From NCBI GenBank assembly GCA_023395695.1, contig JAEWYJ010000088.1:1-6108 (forward strand): DNA of 6,108 bases, given 5' to 3'. Numbering within the stretch: position 1 is the first letter of the stretch; each line of letters begins with the position of its first letter. The translations under genes were made by a program, and so were the position numbers. Source of the DNA: Bacillota bacterium. Lineage in GTDB: Bacteria; Bacillota; Clostridia; Oscillospirales; Ruminococcaceae. Below the pieces are notes generated by a model. That model ran no database searches and was not told the origin of the DNA. It was given only the letters and a program-made list of their open reading frames with translations. Of this stretch, positions 1 through 4,992 are shown piece after piece.

Positions 1-266
1 ATCATGACCAATGCCAGCAAATATTTTGCGCCCACCATATCCGCCCGCGTCACCGGCAGGCTGGCGCCGTACGGGTCCCACTTGGCATAATGGTCGTAGG
101 AAAAGGAGCTCATGACCATCATGATGCAAAGTATTCCGGACAGGCCTGCAAAAAAATAGACATTGTCCCACGTAATGCCCGAAACCAGATAAATAACAAC
201 CATTAAGCTAATCGTTCTGGCATAGCTTTTTAGCATCAGAATATCCTTTAAAAGCAAACCCTTCAT
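1..266 (-). CDS. ABC-2 type transporter permease, N-terminal part (cut by window edge)
   Basis: The first 88 residues of an integral membrane protein read from ATG at 266; the rest lies beyond position 1. The N-terminus begins MKGLLLKDILMLKSY, followed by hydrophobic segments at about residues 18-33 and 36-54. A conserved-looking stretch, SFSYDHYAKWDPYGASLPVT (residues 54-73), strongly resembles the small ABC-2 permeases of Firmicutes that pair with YtrB-like ATPases (ABC2_membrane_5-like). It would form the membrane channel half of the exporter. Its ATG overlaps the TGA of the upstream ATPase gene (ATGA, 263-266), and a GGGGGAG ribosome binding site sits 5 nt before the ATG inside the ATPase gene, so the two are probably translationally coupled. 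Substrate unknown. Family assignment is by recognition of the motif and context. Confidence 0.85.
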   Translation of the reverse strand, partial: MKGLLLKDILMLKSYARTISLMVVIYLVSGITWDNVYFFAGLSGILCIMMVMSSFSYDHYAKWDPYGASLPVTRADMVGAKYLLALVM

Positions 267-1129
267 GGTCTCTCCCCCTTGACATAAAACAGCATGATAT
301 CTTCCAGCGTTGCGTAATCGACGGTCAGCTCGGGGCGCTGCCGACGCAGCCTTGCCGCATCCTGCACCAGCACATTGCAGCCAAACTGATGCGACAGCCT
401 CCGCACGACAAACTCCTGCGGAATTCCGGCCAGCTGCTGCGCACTGCAACGCAGCAGACCGTAGCGCTCAAGCAACGCGTCCTTCTGGTCACAGAGCAGC
501 ACCTCTCCCTGATGCAGGAAGCAGATGTAATCACATATTTTTTCAAGATCTCCCGTAATATGCGAGGATATGAGAATGGCGTGCGCTTCGTCCTGAATGA
601 ACGCCATAAGAATATCGAGTATCTCATTGCGCACGATAGGATCCAGACCGCCGGTCGGCTCGTCGAGCAGCAGCAGCCTGGGTGATGAGCCAAGTGCCGC
701 CGCGATGGAAAGCTTCATGCGCATTCCGCGCGAAAAGGTCTTGAGTCTGGCTTTGGCGGGCAATGCAAAACGATCGAGATAGCTGTAAAATAAATCGGTG
801 TTCCAGTTGGGGTATAGCTGTCTGAGCACCCTTTCAATCTCGGCAGGGCAAAGCAGCTCAGACCAGCGGCAATCGTCAAAAACCACCCCAAGCTGCGCTT
901 TGACCGTGCGTTCGTCGAAAACGGGATCCAGTCCCAGCAGCGAGACCTCTCCCGCATCGCGTCTGATTAAATTGAGCAGCAGCTTAATCAGGGTGGTTTT
1001 GCCCGCCCCATTGTCCCCTATCAGCCCCATAATGCTGCCGCCCGGCAGCGCAATATCGACGTTATTCAAGCAAAACCCACCGTAATTTTTAACCAGCCCT
1101 TCGGCCTTAATCGCATATTCCACGGTCAT
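263..1129 (-). CDS. ABC transporter ATP-binding protein (YtrB-like)
   Basis: A 288-residue cytoplasmic nucleotide-binding subunit that should power the adjacent permease. Visible motifs in order: A-loop Tyr16 in KNYGG, Walker A GDNGAGKTT (38-46), degenerate signature FSRGM (132-136) in place of LSGGQ, Walker B LLLLDEP (152-158), D-loop GLDP (161-164) and switch His190 in SSH. Where a Q-loop Gln is expected the protein reads VVFDD (82-86). About 80 residues follow the ATPase core and form a C-terminal extension usual for drug/peptide-type exporters of this class. The gene overlaps the GntR gene by 4 bp and the permease gene by 4 bp. Start choice is open: AAAGGAG is only 1-2 nt from the ATG at 1129 but 7 nt from an in-frame GTG at 1123 (codon 3), so the protein may begin MEYAIKAEGLVKNYG. 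Possible roles are antibiotic or peptide export or envelope stress; the substrate cannot be read from sequence. Confidence 0.93.
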   Translation of the reverse strand: MTVEYAIKAEGLVKNYGGFCLNNVDIALPGGSIMGLIGDNGAGKTTLIKLLLNLIRRDAGEVSLLGLDPVFDERTVKAQLGVVFDDCRWSELLCPAEIERVLRQLYPNWNTDLFYSYLDRFALPAKARLKTFSRGMRMKLSIAAALGSSPRLLLLDEPTGGLDPIVRNEILDILMAFIQDEAHAILISSHITGDLEKICDYICFLHQGEVLLCDQKDALLERYGLLRCSAQQLAGIPQEFVVRRLSHQFGCNVLVQDAARLRRQRPELTVDYATLEDIMLFYVKGERP

Positions 1130-1500
1130 TCTCCTTTGTATAGCAATGTGATAATGTCGCAGAGCTGCCCGGCGCTGACGGCGCTTTGCAGCGCCATGTC
1201 CACTGCCGCCTGCAGGTGCGCTTCAATTTCGCGCAGCTGATGCTCCTGCACAAGCTGTGCGTCTCTGGCCGCGACAAAGCTGCCTTTGCCCGCAACCGTT
1301 TCAATAAAGCCGTCACGCTCCAGCTCCTCGTAAGCGCGCTTGGTCGTAATAACGCTGATACGAAGCTCCCGGGCCAGTAATCGTATCGAGGGCAGCGCAT
1401 CGCCGGCGCATAGCTCTCCGGAAAGAATCAGATTTTTAATTTGCCCGGTAATTTGTTCGTAGATCGGTTTTCCACTGGTGTTGCTGATGATAATATCCAC
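1126..1500 (-). CDS. GntR-family transcriptional regulator, YtrA subfamily
   Basis: A 124-residue regulator starting at GTG 1500, reading MDIIISNTSGKPIYEQITGQ. Residues about 9-77 form a GntR winged helix-turn-helix, with the typical LPSIRLLARELRIS recognition region (36-49), the TTKRAYEELERDGFI helix (52-66) and the GKGSFV wing (71-76). The short helical C-terminal tail of about 45 residues, with no ligand-binding domain such as FadR or UTRA, points to the YtrA subfamily, which usually represses its own ABC transporter operon. The frame extends up to a TTG at 1527, but that codon lies inside the operator and has no ribosome binding site. AGGAGGGG precedes the GTG by about 9 nt and the resulting N-terminus fits the family. 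The gene leads a GntR-ATPase-permease operon and its TGA overlaps the ATPase ATG. Likely autoregulated through the palindrome at 1527-1555. Confidence 0.92.
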   Translation of the reverse strand: MDIIISNTSGKPIYEQITGQIKNLILSGELCAGDALPSIRLLARELRISVITTKRAYEELERDGFIETVAGKGSFVAARDAQLVQEHQLREIEAHLQAAVDMALQSAVSAGQLCDIITLLYKGE

Positions 1501-1526
1501 GCCTGAGCGCCCCTCCTTTTGCGTCA

Positions 1527-1555
1527 ATACTGTTTATATCGTATATGTACAGTAT
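1527..1555. promoter_or_regulatory. Probable GntR (YtrA-type) operator, inverted repeat
   Basis: Perfect 7-bp arms ATACTGT (1527-1533) and ACAGTAT (1549-1555) are separated by 15 bp. Inside the spacer a further symmetric ATAT...ATAT pair surrounds the centre, giving a nearly symmetric 29-bp site. It covers the -10 box and predicted transcription start of the GntR/ABC operon. The length and the inverted-repeat layout agree with known YtrA-subfamily operators. Assignment to this regulator is inferred from position. Confidence 0.72.
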
Positions 1556-1578
1556 ATTCTAATTTTTAAAAAAGTCAA
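1551..1578 (-). promoter_or_regulatory. Sigma-A-type promoter of the GntR/ABC operon
   Basis: On the minus strand a -35 box TTGACT (1573-1578) and a -10 box TATACT (1551-1556) are separated by 16 bp of A/T-rich sequence. The start of transcription would fall near 1544, leaving a leader of about 44 nt before the GTG at 1500. The -10 box overlaps one arm of the palindrome at 1527-1555, so a bound repressor would block polymerase directly. Box sequences are seen; function is inferred. Confidence 0.75.
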
Positions 1579-1634
1579 GACCCCGAAAAAATTTACAGTA
1601 TGCATGTTGCCACTAAAACAACAAATATCCTGAC

Positions 1635-1650
1635 GACAGACTTTTCTGTC
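1635..1650. repeat. Short inverted repeat in the divergent intergenic region
   Basis: GACAGA (1635-1640) and TCTGTC (1645-1650) form a 6-bp perfect stem with a CTTT loop, extendable by two more pairs across one mismatch. It sits between the divergent promoters, away from any gene end and without a following T-run, so it is unlikely to be a terminator. It could be a second protein-binding site or chance. The rest of 1501-1793 holds the two promoters and the operator; I see no gene there. Confidence 0.4.
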
Positions 1651-1728
1651 ATCTGGTCTCACGCTTTTTGACATATATATTGCCTCTCTTGCTTTATTTT
1701 GTCTGATTTTGGAATTGAAGGTCTAAAA

Positions 1729-1757
1729 TTGCAAATCAGGCCTATTTATGTTATCAT
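1729..1757 (+). promoter_or_regulatory. Promoter of the Smr-like / membrane peptidase operon
   Basis: A -35 box TTGCAA (1729-1734) and a -10 box TATCAT (1752-1757) are separated by 17 bp, with an extended -10 TG at 1749-1750. Transcription would start near 1764, about 30 nt before the ATG at 1794, leaving room for the AAAGGAG ribosome binding site at 1781-1787. A second TTGACA at 1668-1673 has only a poorly spaced -10 partner. Confidence 0.65.
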
Positions 1758-1793
1758 AAAAACCAAACACCAATCGTACCAAAGGAGCATGAC

Positions 1794-2135
1794 ATGAACT
1801 GCCGAATCGTGAATCTTGAGGACGGAATGCCCACCGTGGAAATAGCCCGAAGCCGTTTAAGCAATGCATTGCAAGCGGCAAGAATGCGCGGAGACAAGGC
1901 TATAAAAATTATCCACGGCTATGGTTCCAGCGGTAAGGGCGGCGCTATAAAGGCCGATGTGCAACGCTTCTTAGCGGAAAAGCAACGCGCCGGTGCAATA
2001 AAGGGCTATGTAAAGGGAGAAGACTTTTCGCCCTTCAGCGCGGTTTCGCGGCAGCTGACCGCCAGATGCCCCGGCCTGACAAAGGACCGTGACTATTCGC
2101 GCGGTAACGACGGCATCACCATCGTATTGCTTTAA
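1794..2135 (+). CDS. Stand-alone Smr-like (MutS2 C-terminal-like) domain protein
   Basis: A 113-residue soluble protein. Its core KIIHGYGSSGKGGAIK (38-53) and its end GNDGITIVLL (104-113) match the Smr-domain pattern: the HGKGTG-type glycine loop and the DGVTIVEL-type last strand. An N-terminal helix follows at PTVEIARSRLSNALQAA (13-29). Smr domains bind nucleic acid and some are endonucleases; in MutS2 the domain contributes to action on collided ribosomes. Here the LDLRG element before the helix is replaced by NLEDG (7-11), and a segment of about 25 residues (roughly 72-100, charged, containing GEDFSPFS) is inserted before the last strand, so catalytic activity is uncertain. ATG 1794 is preceded by AAAGGAG at 6 nt. 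The next gene begins 26 bp downstream, implying an operon. The domain call is by motif recognition; the cellular role is unknown. Confidence 0.78.
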   Translation: MNCRIVNLEDGMPTVEIARSRLSNALQAARMRGDKAIKIIHGYGSSGKGGAIKADVQRFLAEKQRAGAIKGYVKGEDFSPFSAVSRQLTARCPGLTKDRDYSRGNDGITIVLL

Positions 2136-2161
2136 ATTGCTTTAGGGAGGCTTTTGAGTCT

Positions 2162-3295
2162 ATGGGCAGCAGAACAATTTTTATCCCGAAGCAAAATTTA
2201 TTCTTGCGGACGCTCAAGCGCATGCGCCCTTGGGGAACATGCCTGGTTCCGCTTGCTTTAAGCATTCTTTTACAGCTTTTGATACGGGTGCTGCCCACCC
2301 GTTTTATTGAAGCTGTTTATTCCCGGAACATCTTTCATAAAATTTCATATTTATGCGGCCTTGGCAGCCAGCGCCTTCGCTTTTCGCTGGCGGGCGTCCT
2401 GCTCTGGGGACTGGCGGCCGCGGCGGTGCTTGCTCTTTTGGCGCTGCCGGTACTGCTGCTGATACTGCCGCGGCGCGCGAAGCTTTTAAGGGGATATGCG
2501 CGGGTGACGGCAACGCTGCTGGCGCTGATATTGCTGCTTTTCACCCTGACCTGCGCGCCAAACTATTATCGGTTCACCTTTGCTGAACAATCCGGGCTTA
2601 CGATCAGGGCGTCGAGTGTTTCGGAGCTGGAGGCGCTCTGCGATGCGCTGCTTGAGAAAACCAACGCCGCCCGCCTGCTGGCAAACGACGGAGACAAGCC
2701 GTTTTCAGAATTATCTGAGGAATCCCTAGAGGCTTTTAATGCGCTGGCGGACGATTATCCGTTTTTAGGTCAGGCCCAGGCGCCTGCAAAACCGATGCTG
2801 TTCTCCGAGATTCTTTCGGTTTTTAATCTGACCGGATTTTATTTTCCCTATACGGCCGAAGCGAACGTCAACAACCACATGCCCCAGACTGAAACAGCCT
2901 TTACCATCTGCCATGAGCTCGCGCATACCCGCGGCTTTATGCGCGAGGACGAAGCCAACTTTATCGGATATCTTGCCTGCATCAACTCTGCGGACGTCAA
3001 TCTGCAATACAGCGGCCTGTATGTGGCGCTTATGCAGAGTATGAAAGCGCTTTACCACGCCGACAGCCAGCGCTATTTTGCTCTGCGGGGAAAATACAGC
3101 CCGGCTTTGGCCCGCGACATTGAGGCGGTGCAGCAATACTGGGACAAATATTTTAATACCCCCGCTGCCGAAGCTTCAAACGCCATAAACGACACTTACC
3201 TTAAGGCCAACAATCTTTCCGACGGAACGCAAAGCTACGGCAGAATGGTGGATTTACTGCTGGCGCAATACCGGCAAGTACACGGCATTACATAA
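2162..3295 (+). CDS. DUF3810-like membrane protein with HExxH metallopeptidase motif
   Basis: A 377-residue integral membrane protein. Hydrophobic segments lie at about residues 24-45, 75-102 and 114-131, then a large soluble domain follows. That domain carries TAFTICHELAHTRGF (245-259), a classical HExxH zinc motif (His251, Glu252, His255), followed by REDEANF (261-267), whose Glu262 or Glu264 could be a third zinc ligand. This arrangement is characteristic of DUF3810, a family of predicted but uncharacterised zinc peptidases. Three transmembrane passes with a basic N-terminus suggest the catalytic domain faces outside, but topology is inferred. GGGAGG precedes ATG 2162 by 11 nt, slightly long; no better in-frame start is near. 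It follows the Smr-like gene by 26 bp and ends before a strong terminator. Substrate unknown. Confidence 0.85.
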   Translation: MGSRTIFIPKQNLFLRTLKRMRPWGTCLVPLALSILLQLLIRVLPTRFIEAVYSRNIFHKISYLCGLGSQRLRFSLAGVLLWGLAAAAVLALLALPVLLLILPRRAKLLRGYARVTATLLALILLLFTLTCAPNYYRFTFAEQSGLTIRASSVSELEALCDALLEKTNAARLLANDGDKPFSELSEESLEAFNALADDYPFLGQAQAPAKPMLFSEILSVFNLTGFYFPYTAEANVNNHMPQTETAFTICHELAHTRGFMREDEANFIGYLACINSADVNLQYSGLYVALMQSMKALYHADSQRYFALRGKYSPALARDIEAVQQYWDKYFNTPAAEASNAINDTYLKANNLSDGTQSYGRMVDLLLAQYRQVHGIT

Positions 3296-3326
3296 TGCGC
3301 TCAACGAATCCGCTCTAAAAAAAGTA

Positions 3327-3368
3327 TCCGGCCGCTTTCGCCATTATGCGGAAGCGGCCGGAATTTTT
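3327..3368. terminator. Bidirectional rho-independent terminator between convergent genes
   Basis: An 11-bp perfect GC-rich stem (3327-3337 with 3352-3362) continues through a G-U and three G-C pairs to a six-base CATTAT loop, 15 pairs in all. On the plus strand it is followed by TTTTT (3364-3368), serving the membrane peptidase operon. On the minus strand the A-run at 3317-3323 supplies a T-tract, serving the gene at 3368-3790, whose stop codon lies against the hairpin. Confidence 0.9.
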
Positions 3369-3790
3369 CAGATCTCTGTATAATAGACCATTGCGCCCAG
3401 GTGGTAAATTTCGATGATACATTCCCTTGTATTTTGGCCGTTATAAAAAAAGCCTGTAAACTTCGACAGATTATAGCCATAGGTTTCGTCAATAATTTCA
3501 AAATCCATTTTGGGAAAACGTGCGGCAAAGGTACTGAGGGGGAATTTTTCTCCCAAAAACGTTCCCCTATCCTTTTCAATATTCAGCAGATAGGCATGAC
3601 AAAAATCACAATCGACATGCTCAAAGATAATAGACCCCTGAACCGGCAGGCAGTCGCCATCCGCAGGCCGGTAATAGCCCTCGTTAAAATACAGTGTCAT
3701 TTGGTCATCCGACAATTCTATATGGTTTACCCTTGCGTCATGCAGGCTATAGGGCAAATCCGATATGTTTTTTCGTTTTGTGACGATCAT
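3368..3790 (-). CDS. Hypothetical protein, 140 aa
   Basis: A soluble protein of unknown function with no signal peptide or membrane segment. It begins MIVTKRKNISDLPYSLHDAR and shows alternating hydrophobic strands (HIELSDDQMTLYFNEGYY, 23-40; RECIIEIYHLGAMVYY, 122-137), so a mainly beta fold is likely. The SLHDARVNHIELSDDQMTLYF arrangement is one I associate with small uncharacterised Firmicutes proteins, but I cannot name the family. A CDFCH motif occurs at 61-65. The frame is open back to an ATG at 3877, but that ATG lies inside a terminator hairpin. ATG 3790 is preceded by GGAAGGTG at 9 nt and is the better start. It is a separate unit: one terminator lies upstream and one directly downstream. 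No convincing promoter was found in the 57 bp in front. Confidence 0.75.
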   Translation of the reverse strand: MIVTKRKNISDLPYSLHDARVNHIELSDDQMTLYFNEGYYRPADGDCLPVQGSIIFEHVDCDFCHAYLLNIEKDRGTFLGEKFPLSTFAARFPKMDFEIIDETYGYNLSKFTGFFYNGQNTRECIIEIYHLGAMVYYTEI

Positions 3791-3847
3791 TTTAAGCAAC
3801 ACCTTCCAAGAACAGTAAAACGGTGCGGCGCAGAATGCTTTTAACGC

Positions 3848-3898
3848 AAAGCCCCGGTCGATTTGGATTAAACGCAAATCGACCGGGGCTTTATTTTA
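3848..3898. terminator. Rho-independent terminator downstream of the bactofilin gene
   Basis: A perfect 18-bp stem (3848-3865 with 3875-3892) with a nine-base loop and a GCCCCGGTCG core. On the plus strand it is followed by ATTTT; on the minus strand the hairpin runs into TTTGCGTT. By gene order it ends minus-strand transcripts from the bactofilin gene, whose stop is about 55 bp away. The better T-run faces the plus strand, where no gene ends nearby, so it may also block antisense transcription. Confidence 0.82.
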
Positions 3899-3945
3899 AC
3901 ACAGTACAATATGAGCCCCAAACGCTTTATGTACGAAAGTCTGCG

Positions 3946-4830
3946 TTATACATTAAAGGTAGTTTTAGGCGCAGTTGGCGCAGGCGTCCCCGGCGTCACA
4001 GCCGACGCTGCAGCAGGGGGAGCGGCAAACGGCGCCGCAGGCTGCGTGTTTTGGGCGACCGATACAGCCGGCCTCATCCCTGCAACGGGAACTTTTTCAT
4101 CAAAAAGATCCTTGCAGGCCTTGTCAAAAATAATCTTGACCTCGCCCTCAAGCTTGGCGCCCTGATCAATTGAGATTGAGCCGGCCTCCAGATTGCCCCA
4201 CAGCACGGCGCTGTCCTGAAGCACCGCGCCCTTGCGGACCTTGATATTGCCGCGAATTTTACCGTTTAAAACAATACTCTCAGCCTGTACGTTGCCATAA
4301 AGCACCGAAGCGTCGTCAATGGTGACCTCGGTTGTGCAGGCCATATTGCCACGCACCTCACAGGTCAAAAAGGTCATCTCCTTAGCGGTGGCATCACCAA
4401 TCAGCCCACCGCTGACCCGCAGGCTGCCCTTGGTCTTGACGCTGCCGTTTAAGCTGCCGCACAGCTCAATGTCCCCGTCGGAAATAATATCGCCCTTAAT
4501 GACGGTTCCCTTCGAAATGGTGGTGGTGGAAGCAAGCTCCTCCGCTGTGACAGGGGCGTTTTTTTCCATGACGGGCTCCTCCTTTATGTCTGGGGCTTTT
4601 TTTATATCCGGGGCTTTAAACGCGCCGGCGCCGGCCGTCCCCAACGATGTGCTGACGTTGCGGGGGGTAAACGCCACCGTCGGGCTCCTGTCGGCCATAT
4701 CCTTTTGCAAGCCGCTTTTATTATGCTGCTCCGGATAAAGACGCGCCTCGTCGGTAGAAACATCCAACTTTTCTGCGGCATCACCTATCAAGTCGCGCAT
4801 CGCCTGCGTAAAACCGCCTCGTGCAACCAT
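3946..4830 (-). CDS. Bactofilin (polymer-forming cytoskeletal protein) with long terminal tails
   Basis: A 294-residue protein whose middle part (about 103-234) is a bactofilin domain. It starts with TTISKGTVIKGDIISDGDIE and shows regularly spaced G-N/D/S/E turns (near residues 113, 129, 145, 161, 179, 194, 212 and 229), as expected for a right-handed beta-helix with rungs of 15-18 residues. Bactofilins self-assemble without nucleotide into filaments that scaffold envelope or cell-shape enzymes. The N-terminal 100 residues are unusual: a possible amphipathic helix (GFTQAMRDLIGDAAEKLD, 6-23), a low-complexity linker and a short duplication (APDIKKAPDIK, 73-83). The last 45 residues are Pro/Ala-rich and probably disordered. 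ATG 4830 follows GAGGAGGGG at 7 nt, so the long form should be made. A second perfect ribosome binding site precedes Met88. It lies downstream of mutS2 on the same strand, 162 bp apart, and has its own promoter. Confidence 0.9.
   Translation of the reverse strand: MVARGGFTQAMRDLIGDAAEKLDVSTDEARLYPEQHNKSGLQKDMADRSPTVAFTPRNVSTSLGTAGAGAFKAPDIKKAPDIKEEPVMEKNAPVTAEELASTTTISKGTVIKGDIISDGDIELCGSLNGSVKTKGSLRVSGGLIGDATAKEMTFLTCEVRGNMACTTEVTIDDASVLYGNVQAESIVLNGKIRGNIKVRKGAVLQDSAVLWGNLEAGSISIDQGAKLEGEVKIIFDKACKDLFDEKVPVAGMRPAVSVAQNTQPAAPFAAPPAAASAVTPGTPAPTAPKTTFNV
4567..4585 (-). promoter_or_regulatory. Internal ribosome binding site and ATG within the bactofilin gene
   Basis: AAAGGAGG (4578-4585, minus strand), a full match to the anti-Shine-Dalgarno sequence, stands 8 nt before the in-frame ATG of codon 88 (4567-4569). 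Starting there would give a 207-residue protein beginning MEKNAPVTAEELASTTT, close to the size of a canonical bactofilin with a short N-terminal tail. The sequence also simply encodes Lys-Glu-Glu, so coincidence is possible. Confidence 0.45.
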
Positions 4831-4901
4831 TTAAACGCCCCTCCTCATATCATTAAGCAACGCAAATGCCATAGTAAAATTTATCCGCCAATAATGCTCA
4901 T

Positions 4902-4931
4902 ATTTTAGCATATATCCGAGCGGAATGTCCA
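4902..4931 (-). promoter_or_regulatory. Promoter of the bactofilin gene
   Basis: On the minus strand TGGACA (4926-4931) and TAAAAT (4902-4907) are separated by 18 bp, with an extended TGC directly before the -10 box. Transcription would start near 4895, giving an untranslated leader of about 65 nt before ATG 4830. The rest of the 4831-4992 gap is A/T-rich, and I see no strong terminator for mutS2 in it. Confidence 0.65.
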
Positions 4932-4992
4932 CTGATTTTATCCTTTAGCCATAAAATTCGTCGTTTAATAAAAATATCCGGGGCAAAATATG

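Noticed and set aside
1501..1527. TTG start at 1527 adding nine residues to the GntR regulator
   Set aside because: The TTG lies in the operator only about 17 nt after the predicted transcription start and lacks a ribosome binding site; GTG 1500 has AGGAGGGG in front and matches the family N-terminus.
1668..1698. TTGACA at 1668-1673 as the main promoter of the plus-strand operon
   Set aside because: The only nearby -10 candidate (TTTATT, 1693-1698) needs a 19-bp spacer; the pair at 1729-1757 has 17-bp spacing and an extended -10.
3596..3610. CxxCH (CDFCH) as a cytochrome c heme-binding site in the 140-aa protein
   Set aside because: There is no signal peptide or membrane segment for export, and a single CxxCH in a cytoplasmic protein is commonly coincidental.
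3301..3844. Open frames on both strands over 3301-3844 other than the 140-aa gene
   Set aside because: They overlap the hypothetical gene or the terminator, lack ribosome binding sites and have no recognisable protein features.
3791..3877. Upstream ATG at 3877 giving a 169-aa form of the hypothetical protein
   Set aside because: The added 29 residues would be encoded largely within and just after a terminator hairpin, and a ribosome binding site fits ATG 3790.
4605..4990. Repeated ATATCCGGGGC at about 4603-4615 and 4975-4985 as a regulatory repeat
   Set aside because: One copy encodes part of the APDIK duplication in the bactofilin and the other is intergenic; two 11-bp copies without further structure are not enough to call a repeat element.
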